Positions 51,162 through 64,000 are shown, counted from the stretch's first letter. The stretch is DNA of 64,000 nucleotides from JANPCX01 sp050916095 (GCA_050916095.1 CP050901.1:3782001-3846000), one strand, 5' to 3'. Numbers and translations are program-made. The notes: generated from the sequence alone by a model not told the origin.

Positions 51162-52794
51162 AGTCGGCCCTGCAAAACCCCTGCAACCCGCATGAATGCT
51201 GGCGATATGGGGTAAATGCTGACGACGGGATCTCTCAGGAATCGTTATCGGAGAGTAATTTTTCTGGGGGATTTGCATGACAGCCACCGCAGACTTCTTT
51301 CGCGCACGCCTGGACGGGATGGTCGATCACAAACATCCACTGGTGGTTTTGAGCAAACGGCTGCCCTGGGGCCGCGATTGAACAAGCCCTGGCACCGCAC
51401 TTCGCTCGCCAGGCTCGCCCAGGCTCCAAGCGGGTGACGGCGGACTTGTTGGGAGCGCATGAAGTCGAATTTGGCAACGGCATCAGCCCCGCAGGCCGCC
51501 CGCGCCTGTCAATTCGGCTGATGGCCAGCTTGCAGTACCTGAAGAACTCCTTCAACCTCAGTGACGAAGAACTCGTTCAGCGCTGGAGCGAGAACGTGGT
51601 GTGGCAGTTCTTCAGCGGCATGGAGTATTACGAACCACGCTTGCCCTGCGATCCAACCCAGATCGGCCGCTTTCGCCGCGCCGTGGGCGAAGAAGGTCTG
51701 GAGCAGTTGCTCAAGGCCACCATCGAGACAGCGGTGCAGATCAAGGCCATCAAGCCCAGCGAGCTGGAACGCGTGATCGTGGACACCACCGTGCAGGAGA
51801 AGGCCATCGCCCACCCGGTGGACAGTCGGCTGCTGGAGATTGCGCGGCACAAAGTGGTGAATGCTGCCAAACGAGTGGGCATCAGTTTGAAGCAGACATT
51901 TGCGTTTGAAGCCAAAACGCTCAGACGCCAGGCCGGGGGTTACGCCCACGCCAAGCAGTTCAAGCGTTTGAAGAAAGCCGTCAAACGCCAGCGCACAATC
52001 CTCGGGGTGGTGATGCGTGAAGTGCAGCGCAAGCTTGATGTGTTGGTGGCACCCGGGCCGACAGCGCTGAGTGCGCTCAAGACCTGGTTGGAGCGGGCCG
52101 AACGCATCCGCACGCAACAGCGAGGCGACAAGGGCAAGCTGTACGCGCTGCATGCGCCTGAGGTGGAGTGCATCGGCAAGGGCAAGGCCAGGAAGCCCTA
52201 TGAGTTTGGTGTGAAGGTCAGCCTGGCTGTCACGCACCTGCGTGGTTTGATGGTGGGGGCCAGAAGTTTCCCCGGCAACCCGTTTGATGGGCACACATTG
52301 GCTGCGCAACTGGAGCAAACCAACAACCTGATGCAAGACCTGGGGCGTGTGCCCAAGCAAGTGGTCGTGGACTTGGGGTTCCGGGGCGTGGACGCGGACA
52401 ACCCGAACGTGGAGATCATCCACCGTGGCAAGTACAAGTCACTGACCAAGGTGCAACGCAAGTGGCTCAAACGGCGTCAGGCCATCGAGCCGCTGATCGG
52501 CCACACCAAGGTGGACCACGGCATGCAGCGCTGTTGGCTCAAAGGCGAGTTGGGTGATGCGCTGCACGCACTGAGTTGTGCGGCGGGGTACAACATCCGC
52601 TGGCTGCTGCGGGCTATCGCGGCCAAGTCTGCAAAAGACGCGAAGGCGTTTTTGTTGACCCTGCTCGGGCTGAGCTTATGGGGTCAACTCAGGGCAGCCA
52701 GGGCACGGCTCGGCGCAAAAAACTTGCTCGGTTGGAAATTCACGCCATCGTCAGTAATGGCTTGCGGGGTGAAATGAATTTTGCAGGGCCGACT
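51162..52794 (+). mobile_element. IS5-like insertion sequence, copy 5 (frameshifted)
   Basis: A 1633-bp copy, one base longer than the others. Terminal repeats are intact and the flanking duplication ATTG (51158-51161 and 52795-52798) is perfect. The right flank runs into a palindromic repeat (52801 on). Confidence 0.95.
51277..52777 (+). pseudogene. IS5-like transposase with +1 frameshift
   Basis: Compared with the intact copies, one extra G lies in the run at CTGCCCTGGGGCC (51361-51373). After LSKRLPWGRD the frame stops. The rest of the transposase (447 residues starting at codon 51434) is unchanged. A real mutation would disable this copy; an assembly error is equally possible. Confidence 0.88.
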
Positions 52795-52800
52795 ATTGAT

Positions 52801-52911
52801 CCGGCCCTGTGAAGTATCAACTTCCGTTCGGGCTGAGCCTGTCGAAGCCCAGGTTTCACGCGCTACCCTTCGACAAGCTCAGGGCGAACGGTTGATACTT
52901 CATCGGGCCGG
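52801..52911. repeat. palindromic repeat, family member d
   Basis: Core TTCCGTTCGGGCTGAGCCTG and complement (AAGCTCAGGGCGAACGG). The arms extend outward as CCGGCCC and TGAAGTATCAAC (52801-52821), pairing with GTTGATACTTCA and GGGCCGG (52891-52911). Almost 20 arm base pairs are specific to this copy. IS copy 5 inserted 6 bases to its left. Confidence 0.9.
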
Positions 52912-52978
52912 AGCAATAGCAAAGCTGTTCCAATTGTCAAACGACTCTCTCGTCATCTCGACGCCGCACCCACACCCC

Positions 52979-53896
52979 ATGCTTGCCAGACTGCAACGTT
53001 TCACCACCCTGTCTTTGATTTTTTGGGCCGGCCTGTGGGCGGTTTGGGCGATATCAAAGGGCCATCCACTGTGGGCGGCTGCAGGCGCGGCGTTGGTGCT
53101 GCTGGGGTATTCCGCCATATTGGCCGTGGAGTTTGTATGGATGCACCAACAGAACGGTGACGATCCGGCGCCACGGGCCACGGTCTTTCAAGTGCTCCGT
53201 GCGTGGTGGAAAGAAGTCGTCACAGCGCCCTTGGTGTTTTGCTGGCAACAACCATTTCGCTCTCAGCGGTTCGCGGACACACCCTTGAACGCAGTCGCGA
53301 ACAAAACCGCCGTGCTGTTGGTTCACGGTTTTGTTTGCAACCGTGGTTTGTGGAACCCATGGCTCGGTCGGCTCCAAGAAAAAGGCGTTCCCTTTTGCGC
53401 TGTGAACTTGGAGCCTCCGTGGGCCTCCATCGAGGACTACGCCAACACGATAGACATGGCCATTCGTCGATTGCACGCAGCGACTGGGCAACCCGTTTTG
53501 CTGGTGGCGCACAGCATGGGTGGTTTGGCCATTCGTGCGTGGCTGCGTCGGTCAGGTGCAGACGACTTGGTCCAACATGTGATTACCATTGGCAGCCCTC
53601 ACCAAGGCACCTGGCTGGCCCGATTCGCCTTCACTCGCAACGGCCAGCAGATGCAGAGAAACAGCGCCTGGCTGGAGGAGCTGGCCGCCACGGAAAGCAA
53701 CGCACGCCGAGCCAAATTCACTTGTTTCTTCAGTCACTGCGACAACATTGTCTTCCCAGCCTCTACGGCCTCGTTAGCGGGCGCAAACAATATCCATCTG
53801 GCAAGTTGCGCCCATGTTCACATGACATGCAACGAAACGATATTTCAAGAGTTGTGGCGGCGATTGGGCGCAGTCAGCGTTTCCAATCTGAAGTGA
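52979..53896 (+). CDS. alpha/beta-hydrolase (lipase-like)
   Basis: A 305-residue protein with two N-terminal membrane segments (LSLIFWAGLWAVWAISKG and WAAAGAALVLLGYSAILAVEF) and a hydrolase domain with VLLVHGFVCNRGLWNPW (oxyanion region) and VLLVAHSMGGLAIRAWL (nucleophile Ser). The late acid and base fit FSHCDNIVFP and ASCAHVHMTCN. Natural substrate unknown. Its last 52 bases overlap the convergent membrane-protein gene. Confidence 0.85.
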   Translation: MLARLQRFTTLSLIFWAGLWAVWAISKGHPLWAAAGAALVLLGYSAILAVEFVWMHQQNGDDPAPRATVFQVLRAWWKEVVTAPLVFCWQQPFRSQRFADTPLNAVANKTAVLLVHGFVCNRGLWNPWLGRLQEKGVPFCAVNLEPPWASIEDYANTIDMAIRRLHAATGQPVLLVAHSMGGLAIRAWLRRSGADDLVQHVITIGSPHQGTWLARFAFTRNGQQMQRNSAWLEELAATESNARRAKFTCFFSHCDNIVFPASTASLAGANNIHLASCAHVHMTCNETIFQELWRRLGAVSVSNLK

Positions 53897-54777
53897 GGCA
53901 GCCAGGCAGGCGCCAATGATCGCCTGTCAGAACGAATCGCCCCCAACAACTGGTTTTGCTGCGCTTGCAGCAGGTTGCGCACTGGTACGACTGCCAGCAA
54001 ACACAAAGCGCCGTACGACACCCAAGGAAGGACCGTCACCAATGGCACGGGCTGCGCCAATGTCACGATGCTCCCCAGCGCAGGCAACCAGCTTGACAAC
54101 CACGTGACCATATAGGCGGCGATCAAGATCAGTGATTCACGGCGACCCAAGCCGCGCTCAGGCAGGCTCAAAACACCGCCCGCCAACAACACCACAGGCA
54201 TCAGTTGCAAGAGTACAAAGGCACGTGCGTCACCGCTACGCGTTGCCGTCGTCGCGCCTGTCACCAGAAAAAACCAGAGTGCCGCAAGCACAAGCAAAGC
54301 AATACAAACCGAACAGGCGACCCACATATTGCTGTGCGGTTTGAAGCGTTCTGCCACCAGTCCCCAGCACAGGACGACACCCAGGCCTGCTTGACAGAGT
54401 TGCGTCGCGAATTGAATCGCCAGCGGTGAGTCATTTGCCATGTCACCACTTTGCGCCACCCACAAACAAGCCCGGGCAGCGGCCATCAACACCAGCAGCC
54501 GCCAAGGCCAAGCCACATCACAGACGCGACGTTGACAACGTGCAAACAAGAACTGAACCCACAGCGCTATTGCAACCAACAGCGCTGCAACCCAAACTTG
54601 TGGCTCGGACCACCAACCCGCCCACTCCCAAACGACCGTGTCGGCGGAGGTTGCGGCAGCATGTACAGAAATGGCGAGCCAATCAGTTGGCCCCCACGCC
54701 AACAACGCAGCAGCCAAACCCAGCGAATACGCCAGCGTCATCGCTGTTGCACAGCGTTGAGAATAATGAGGTTGCAT
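53845..54777 (-). CDS. hypothetical polytopic membrane protein
   Basis: A 310-residue protein with about eight membrane helices, for example MTLAYSLGLAAALLAWG, VWVAALLVAIALWVQFLF and VACSVCIALLVLAALWFFLV. No recognised catalytic motif. Start MQPHYSQRC at 54777. Convergent overlap of 52 bases with the hydrolase gene is unusual and may mean that one stop has been moved by mutation. Confidence 0.7.
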   Translation of the reverse strand: MQPHYSQRCATAMTLAYSLGLAAALLAWGPTDWLAISVHAAATSADTVVWEWAGWWSEPQVWVAALLVAIALWVQFLFARCQRRVCDVAWPWRLLVLMAAARACLWVAQSGDMANDSPLAIQFATQLCQAGLGVVLCWGLVAERFKPHSNMWVACSVCIALLVLAALWFFLVTGATTATRSGDARAFVLLQLMPVVLLAGGVLSLPERGLGRRESLILIAAYMVTWLSSWLPALGSIVTLAQPVPLVTVLPWVSYGALCLLAVVPVRNLLQAQQNQLLGAIRSDRRSLAPAWLPHFRLETLTAPNRRHNS

Positions 54778-54910
54778 GGAAACCGAGCCAAGAACTGACA
54801 ACGATGCACGATCAGAGTGATCGCAGAGTCTGCAGTCTCAACGACAGGGCAGCAACCTTCAATCGCTCAGACGATGGCCCTCCCTTGGGGGAGTACATCG
54901 CCGTTGTACT

Positions 54911-55026
54911 TAGAGCCGCTAACAAAACCGTTCGGGCTGAGCTTGTCGAAGCCAGCGCGTACCTCGGTGCAAGGCCCTTCGACCTCGGGGCGAACGGTGT
55001 ATGCAGTGTTTTGTTAGCGGCTCTTA
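54911..55026. repeat. palindromic repeat, family member e
   Basis: Core ACCGTTCGGGCTGAGCTTG and complement. Outer arms AGAGCCGCTAACAAAA (54912-54927) and TTTTGTTAGCGGCTCT (55009-55024) pair over 16 bases without mismatch. The right arm meets the phhA stop codon, so it may also act as a transcription terminator for phhA. No T-run follows it. Confidence 0.92.
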
Positions 55027-55914
55027 AGCCAAGAGTACGGACTCGACGGGCAACACCTCGCCCGCTTCAATCAGTGGCAATGATTTCAACCTCTGGTAGA
55101 TGGGTGCAAACTCTTGCTCGGTGGCCTCGAAGAGTTGCTCAAACGATTGAATCACGAAATAGCTGGCCTGGTAGCTGTCAATACGGTAGCGGGTGCGCAT
55201 GATGCGCGTGAGGTCAAACCCAAGACGCACAGGGTCGCTGCTGTTCACACTGTGCGGCAGCTCTCCACTGCTGGAAAGAATGCCCGCGCCATAAGCGCGC
55301 AAACCCAACGGTGTTTGAATCAAGCCAAATTCGACCGTATACCAATATAAACGCGCCAACAAGTCGCAGGCTTGCAGCCGACTCGCCTTGAGACCGCCTT
55401 GGCCATAGGCTTGCATGTAATCCGCGAAAACCGGGTTGAAGAGCAAAGGCACATGGCCAAACAAATCGTGAAAAACATCGGGTTCAACCACATAGTCGAA
55501 CTCCTCTTCACGACGTATCCAGTGCGTCACGGGAAAACGTCGCTGGGCAAGCAAAGCAAAAAACGCTTCTTCCGGAATCAAACCCGGCACCGCCACCAGT
55601 GACCACCCTGTGGCCCGATAGAGGCCTTCATTAACCTCTTGGAATTTGGGTATTTTTTCGGGATTGCCCAAGTAGGCCACTGCGTCAATGAACTCTTGGC
55701 ATGCCAAGCCCTGCAACTGAGAACATTGGCGTGCGTGCAGGCGGCGATACAGCGCGTGTTCAGCTTCGGTGTATCTATCCCAATGCTGATCACAGGTGTA
55801 GTCGATCGAGGCACTGCTGTAGTCACCTCGTGGCGGCCGTTCACCCTGCCCATAGGTCACCGGAGCCACCCCTTTGTTCAAGCCATCGTGAAAGTCAAAG
55901 GGGTGTTCTGACAT
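55024..55914 (-). CDS. phhA: phenylalanine-4-hydroxylase
   Basis: A 296-residue monomeric bacterial hydroxylase that turns phenylalanine to tyrosine using tetrahydropterin and iron. Iron ligands lie in EPDVFHDLFGHVPLLFNPVF, with the third ligand in YWYTVEFGLI. Start MSEHPFDFHDG (ATG at 55914) has GAGGTG upstream. It is the second gene of the hppD-phhA pair. Confidence 0.96.
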   Translation of the reverse strand: MSEHPFDFHDGLNKGVAPVTYGQGERPPRGDYSSASIDYTCDQHWDRYTEAEHALYRRLHARQCSQLQGLACQEFIDAVAYLGNPEKIPKFQEVNEGLYRATGWSLVAVPGLIPEEAFFALLAQRRFPVTHWIRREEEFDYVVEPDVFHDLFGHVPLLFNPVFADYMQAYGQGGLKASRLQACDLLARLYWYTVEFGLIQTPLGLRAYGAGILSSSGELPHSVNSSDPVRLGFDLTRIMRTRYRIDSYQASYFVIQSFEQLFEATEQEFAPIYQRLKSLPLIEAGEVLPVESVLLA

Positions 55915-55924
55915 TGCGGGCACC

Positions 55925-57049
55925 TCAGGTGGTCAGTGATTCCGTCAACACGCCTCGACGTATTTGGTCCAGCTCGATACTCTCAAACAAAGCGCGGAAA
56001 TTCCCTTCGCCAAAACCTTGGTCGCCTTTGCGTTGAATGATCTCGAAAAATATCGGACCGATCACCGTTTGTGTGAATATCTGCAGCAGCAATTCGTTGG
56101 GTGCCCCTTGATGCGTTGCGCCGTCGATCAAGATACGCTGGCGACGCAGTTCTTCCACGCTCTCACCATGCCCCGGCAAACGTTTGTTGACAAGGTCGTA
56201 GTAGGTTTCAATCGTGTCTTGGAACACCACACCGTGCCGTCGCATCTGGTCGACAGTGCCATAGATATCGTCTGTTCCCAGCGCAATGTGCTGGATGCCT
56301 TCACCGTGGTAGAGCTCCAGGTATTCGGCGATCTGACTCTTGTCGTCTGAACTTTCATTGATTGGAATTCGGATTTTTCCGCAAGGGCTTGTCATCGCCT
56401 TGCTTTTCAACCCGGTCAGCTTCCCTTCAATGTCAAAGTAACGCACCTCTTTGAAGTTAAACAGGCGCTCATAAAAATCGGCCCACTCCTTCATGCGGCC
56501 ACGGTGAACGTTGTGGGTCAAGTGGTCAATGTAGGTCAGTCCATGGCCGGGTTGAACCGCTGGTTTGGAAACGGTCGCTTCGATCGGCACAAAGTCCACG
56601 TCGTAGATGCTGATGTTGCCAATCGCTCCGGGGGCGGCACCGCCTTTTCCTTGCCACCGATCGACGAAGTAGATCAGGCTGTCGCCAATGCCCTTGATGG
56701 CGGGAATGTTCAATTCCATCGGTCCCGTGTGATTGTCGAAACCCCAGGCACCCAATTCAAGTGCGCGCTCGTACGCTTGCCGCGCATCGTTCACCCGAAA
56801 GGCCATGGCGCAAACGCTCGGGCCATGCTGGCGGGCAAATCGCTGGGCGAACGAGTTGGGTTCCGCATTGATGATGAAATTTACCCCGCCCTGCCTGTAC
56901 AACGTCACATTCTTGGTTCGGTGTTTGGCAATGGGCGCAAAACCCATTGTTTCGAAAAGCTTGCCAAGCGCGACCGGATCCGGGGCTGCGTACTCGACAA
57001 ACTCAAATCCGTCAGTTCCCATGGGGTTGTCCCAAGGCGTGAATTGCAT
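55925..57049 (-). CDS. hppD: 4-hydroxyphenylpyruvate dioxygenase
   Basis: A 374-residue iron-dependent dioxygenase that makes homogentisate in tyrosine catabolism. Ligands are in IDHLTHNVHRGRM (first His), EGIQHIALGTDDIY (second His) and GPIFFEIIQRKGDQGFGEGN (Glu). N-terminal VOC-like half is MGTDGFEFVEYAAPDPVALG. Placed before phhA with 10 bases between them. Confidence 0.96.
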   Translation of the reverse strand: MQFTPWDNPMGTDGFEFVEYAAPDPVALGKLFETMGFAPIAKHRTKNVTLYRQGGVNFIINAEPNSFAQRFARQHGPSVCAMAFRVNDARQAYERALELGAWGFDNHTGPMELNIPAIKGIGDSLIYFVDRWQGKGGAAPGAIGNISIYDVDFVPIEATVSKPAVQPGHGLTYIDHLTHNVHRGRMKEWADFYERLFNFKEVRYFDIEGKLTGLKSKAMTSPCGKIRIPINESSDDKSQIAEYLELYHGEGIQHIALGTDDIYGTVDQMRRHGVVFQDTIETYYDLVNKRLPGHGESVEELRRQRILIDGATHQGAPNELLLQIFTQTVIGPIFFEIIQRKGDQGFGEGNFRALFESIELDQIRRGVLTESLTT

Positions 57050-57196
57050 GGCGTCTCCTTAATCCGTTGGCCCGGTATCGTCGATAGACTCCACCGAGAG
57101 GCTTGAAGCCTCACTGTATTCACGAGCGGCCGCAGGATTTCTGCAAGTTCAAACTCGCCATTGCACAAAACGACGAATTCCTGCAAACTTTCAGAA

Positions 57197-57679
57197 ATGA
57201 ATAGTCTTTATGCGCTTGACTCGATCGATCGACGCATTCTTGGAGCGCTGCAAGTGGATGGCCGGATGACCTATGATGAGTTGGCCGCTAAAGTTCAGCT
57301 TTCCGCGTCCGCTGTTCTGCGCAGGGTGAAACGGCTTGAAGACGAGCGAGTTATCTCGCGTTATGTTGCGCTCGTCGAACCAGAACGCGTGGGTTTGGCG
57401 CTCACTGCCTACATCAACGTCCGGCTGGAAAAACACTCCGAAGTGCACAAGCGCAATCCGATGGACTTGTTTCGCGCCTCGGTTCAAACTTGGCCGGAAG
57501 TAGTTGAGTGTGCCGCACTGACGGGTGAAATGGACTACCTGCTGCGTGTCGTCGTTCAAGACATGGCGCACTACAGCCGCTTCATCATGGAATGTTTACT
57601 GAAACACCCCAGTGTTGAAGACTGCAAAACGAGTTTCGTGCTCGATCGGGTAAAAAACACCACCGCGATACCTCTGTGA
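57197..57679 (+). CDS. Lrp/AsnC-family transcriptional regulator
   Basis: A 160-residue regulator. HTH: ALDSIDRRILGALQVDGRMT, then SASAVLRRVKRLEDERVISR; a C-terminal RAM domain has VVECAALTGEMDYLLRVVV. Divergent from hppD-phhA with 147 bases between them, it probably controls them in response to an aromatic amino acid. Start MNSLYALDS at 57197. Confidence 0.9.
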   Translation: MNSLYALDSIDRRILGALQVDGRMTYDELAAKVQLSASAVLRRVKRLEDERVISRYVALVEPERVGLALTAYINVRLEKHSEVHKRNPMDLFRASVQTWPEVVECAALTGEMDYLLRVVVQDMAHYSRFIMECLLKHPSVEDCKTSFVLDRVKNTTAIPL

Positions 57680-57753
57680 TCGTCGACCGGTCGATTCCAT
57701 ATATTCAAACATCTGTATTGAATTGCTGAGTGCTTCGCGAGTTATTGCGATTC

Positions 57754-57796
57754 CCCAAAAACAAATCCCCGCTCCTGGAGGCAGGAAGCGGGGATT
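57754..57796 (-). terminator. rrn operon rho-independent terminator
   Basis: On the minus strand, AATCCCCGCTTCCTG pairs with CAGGAGCGGGGATT, followed by a TTTGTTTTT tract. It lies 11 bases beyond the 5S rRNA end. Confidence 0.9.
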
Positions 57797-57806
57797 GAGG
57801 GTAGTA

Positions 57807-57920
57807 GCCTGACGATGTCCTACTTTCACACGGGAATCCGCACTATCATCGGCGCTGAGTCGTTTCACTGTCCTGTTCGGGATGGGAAGGAGTGGGACCA
57901 ACTCGCTATGGTCATCAGGC
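57807..57920 (-). rRNA. rrf: 5S ribosomal RNA
   Basis: About 114 bases with complementary ends (GCCTGATGACC at the 5' side and ATCGTCAGGC at the 3' side) and the inner conserved sequences (GGTCCCACTCCTTCCCATCC, CCGAACAGG and AGTGAAACGACTC). Ends are approximate. Confidence 0.93.
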
Positions 57921-58099
57921 TTAACTTGTTGCTGCCACGCGTTATTGAGGCGTGGTCAGCCAATTCGTAGAGTCGAGTGCAGTTTTTGATTCTGCACTTT
58001 CAGCGTATTTTGATTGCGATCAAGTTAATACTCATTCATAGAAGAACGGTATAACGATCATACCCACTTTGGTCCTTGACGTGATCAAAGTTATAGGGT

Positions 58100-60976
<2,877 letters not shown>

Positions 60977-61220
60977 CTATAACTTTGACGCCTTGCTCAC
61001 GTTAAAAGCAAAGCATCGTCAAGGACTGCTGAACCACCAACGACTAGCCGATGGTTCATTTTTTGAGTATTCGCGTTACGCCGTTCTTCAAACTCTTTTG
61101 CTTTCGCCAAAAGTTGAATATATTGTTGACGCAATCAAAATGTTGCCGACGGCACGGTGTGTCAAACCCTTTACGATTTGGCACTTTCCGTCGACAACGC
61201 TGATTTTCGACTCTACAAAT

Positions 61221-61232
61221 TGTTAAAGAACA
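61221..61232 (-). promoter_or_regulatory. BoxA antitermination site before 23S
   Basis: TGTTCTTTAACA on the minus strand matches the BoxA consensus TGCTCTTTAACA in 11 of 12 positions. It lies in the 16S-23S spacer, downstream of the tRNA genes, and recruits Nus factors during rrn transcription. Confidence 0.85.
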
Positions 61233-61335
61233 AACAGCCGATTCTTTCGAACCGCTGGCGCAAACACCGACTGCTTTTTTTGCAGCCTTGCTTGCGTCAG
61301 CAGTGCTTTGACGTACTTGATGTGAAGTTTGTGAT

Positions 61336-61411
61336 TGGTGGAGGATGACGGGATCGAACCGACGACCCCCTGCTTGCAAAGCAGGTGCTCTCCCAGCTGA
61401 GCTAATCCCCC
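61336..61411 (-). tRNA. tRNA-Ala (anticodon TGC)
   Basis: 76 bases, GGGGGATTAGCTCAGCTGGG at the 5' side, anticodon loop CTTTGCAAG, T-loop GGTTCGATCCC, and encoded 3' CCA. Cloverleaf stems pair well. Located in the rrn spacer, 3' of tRNA-Ile. Confidence 0.97.
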
Positions 61412-61441
61412 ATTCACTTAAACCAATTCCCGGTGTGAAGA

Positions 61442-61518
61442 TGGTGGGTCTGGTTGGGCTCGAACCAACGACCCCCGCCTTATCAAGACGGTGCTCTAAC
61501 CAGCTGAGCTACAGACCC
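61442..61518 (-). tRNA. tRNA-Ile (anticodon GAT)
   Basis: 77 bases, GGGTCTGTAGCTCAGCTGGT at the 5' side, anticodon loop CTTGATAAG, T-loop GGTTCGAGCCC, and encoded 3' CCA. First tRNA after 16S. Confidence 0.97.
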
Positions 61519-61730
61519 TTCACGTCTTTCTTTGTGAAGTGCCCGCTAGGTTCTCGTCAACCAGTGCCAACGCACGAAGCTGATTCGCTCAGGTGGCTCA
61601 CGTTCACATGCTGTGTTGTTCAACTACAGCCGATAAGTGTGGACGCTTAAATTTGAGTGCTCTGTATTCGCTTGAGCTGTGACTTGCGCTCTTAAAAAAG
61701 CTCACAAGCCATGCTTTCAGCATTTTCCAG

Positions 61731-63262
<1,532 letters not shown>

Positions 63263-63431
63263 ATCTTGATAAAAAATTACTCAAAGAATTGAAGTGAACT
63301 TCACTTGCATGAATTTCAATTCAGTGAGCGTTTAAGGTCCATGAGACCTGAACTTCGCTTTGCTCGCCCTTGCGGACAAACTCCACTCATTCAGCACTCG
63401 CCTTCAAACGCCCACGCTTATCGGCTGCTAG

Positions 63432-63444
63432 TTTTTAAAGAACA
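63432..63444 (-). promoter_or_regulatory. BoxA-like site in rrn leader
   Basis: TGTTCTTTAAAAA on the minus strand resembles BoxA (TGCTCTTTAACA). It lies about 170 bases upstream of 16S within the leader transcript. The region 63263-63773 otherwise holds only leader and promoter sequences; no gene is seen there. Confidence 0.65.
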
Positions 63445-63534
63445 TCGCTCAACACTTCTTGCCACCAGCACCGCTAGATTCAGGCTTTAAACCTTTTTCT
63501 AACTTCGCGCCAACCGCTTTCAGCGGAGCCTGTG

Positions 63535-63564
63535 ATTATGACATGCTTTTTAACTCGCCGTCAA
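63535..63564 (-). promoter_or_regulatory. rrn promoter
   Basis: On the minus strand, -35 TTGACG (63559-63564) and -10 CATAAT (63535-63540) are separated by 18 bases. The A/T-rich stretch upstream (GGTAAAAAAACTGTGAAAAA) looks like an UP element. This fits a strong sigma-70 rRNA promoter. Confidence 0.7.
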
Positions 63565-63773
63565 ATTTTTTCACAGTTTTTTTACCACCTTCGCTTCACA
63601 AACTGCCACTAACTCTCGTCACCAGCACCTCTCAGCGAAGACAGCGACTGTAGCACATTTTTGCGAGGGATTTCAAGTGGCCCGTGTCAACAGGCTCTTT
63701 TTCACTCGATCTTGGTCAAGCGGATTCCAGACTCAAGCCCGAATTGGAGAACACTGTAGGCGACGCACAACCT

Positions 63774-64000
63774 TCAGATGACTCTGAGATCGTTGGGCGC
63801 TTGCGCTATGTGCTGCTGAACCTGTATGGACGTGCCTTTGGGATCATCGTCGTTCAGGATTCGCTCCAACTGCGACTGCCATCTTTTGGTGTCAGAACGC
63901 AGGACACGCTGTTTGACGGCGCTAATTTGCGATGGATGCATGGAGAAACTTCTGAGTCCCATACCAAGCAACACATCTGTGAACTCAACGTCTCCGGCCA
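63774..64000 (-). CDS. C-terminal part of PtsI-like PEP phosphotransferase enzyme I
   Basis: Reading in from the right edge, the product reads VEFTDVLLGMGLRSFSMHPS, QISAVKQRVLRSDTKRW and ends APNDLRVI. LLGMGLRSFSMHPSQI is the conserved C-terminal motif of enzyme I of the PTS, which takes phosphate from PEP. The N-terminal part is outside the window. Its stop is about 210 bases upstream of the rrn promoter, on the same strand. Confidence 0.85.
   Translation of the reverse strand, partial: AGDVEFTDVLLGMGLRSFSMHPSQISAVKQRVLRSDTKRWQSQLERILNDDDPKGTSIQVQQHIAQAPNDLRVI

Overview
The window looks like chromosomal DNA of a betaproteobacterium of the order Burkholderiales, most likely Comamonadaceae-like. 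This is inferred from the aa3 cytochrome oxidase cluster order (ctaC, ctaD, small assembly peptide, ctaG, DUF2970, ctaE, DUF2909, SURF1, ctaA), the rhodanese-grxC-secB-gpsA block divergent from gpmA, the imuA-imuB pair, and an rrn operon with tRNA-Ile and tRNA-Ala in the spacer. No database search was possible, so family names rest on recognised motifs and overall similarity.

Layout. Positions 1-2291 (minus strand) hold a TonB-dependent receptor running off the left edge and a DUF2946 protein. From 2299 to 11887 lie four near-identical 1632-bp IS5-like insertion sequences, with a fifth at 51162. They surround ruvB, an unknown gene behind a FliA-like promoter, and two small secreted or membrane proteins. 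From 11888 to 12474 there is a rearranged stretch with a relict IS end and two partial direct duplications of the 3' end of ctaA. From 12527 to 21081 is the haem-copper oxidase and assembly cluster. From 21169 to 26736 are housekeeping genes (bioC-like methyltransferase, comF, trmL, gpsA, secB, grxC, rhodanese, gpmA).

From 26888 to 28651 is a small accessory patch: a possible integron-type gene cassette, a methyltransferase, and a decayed second copy of the gpmA 3' end. It is followed by a secreted trypsin-like protease split by a frameshift (28900-30889). From 31560 to 38748 are a small membrane protein, the ergothioneine genes egtB-egtD, a cupin, a membrane protein, a DUF1348 remnant, and the translesion-synthesis pair imuA-imuB behind a VOC protein. 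An IS1595-like element at 38847-39938 sits exactly inside a perfect LexA box upstream of the VOC-imuA-imuB genes. YchJ, an IS3-like element, two tandem toxin-antitoxin modules and an unknown gene follow.

From 43536 to 47785 is a five-gene minor-pilin cluster (fimT, pilE-like, pilW, pilX, pilV) whose reading frames mostly overlap. It is followed by an FHA-domain protein with an overlapping S1C protease, a FFLEELY-motif protein, the frameshifted fifth IS5-like copy, an alpha/beta hydrolase, a membrane protein, and the phenylalanine/tyrosine catabolic genes phhA-hppD with a divergent Lrp-type regulator. The right end is a complete minus-strand rrn operon with terminator, BoxA sites and promoter, then the C-terminus of a PtsI-like protein.

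The main surprises concern mobile and repetitive DNA. There is an IS in an SOS operator. A five-member palindromic repeat family has a shared core nested in inverted arms that are largely specific to each locus. A palindromic repeat is read in frame inside ctaA. ctaA duplications share one fixed boundary. One candidate integron cassette is bounded by core sites. Three genes each carry an apparent single-base insertion in a short C or G run, which could be real decay or assembly error.
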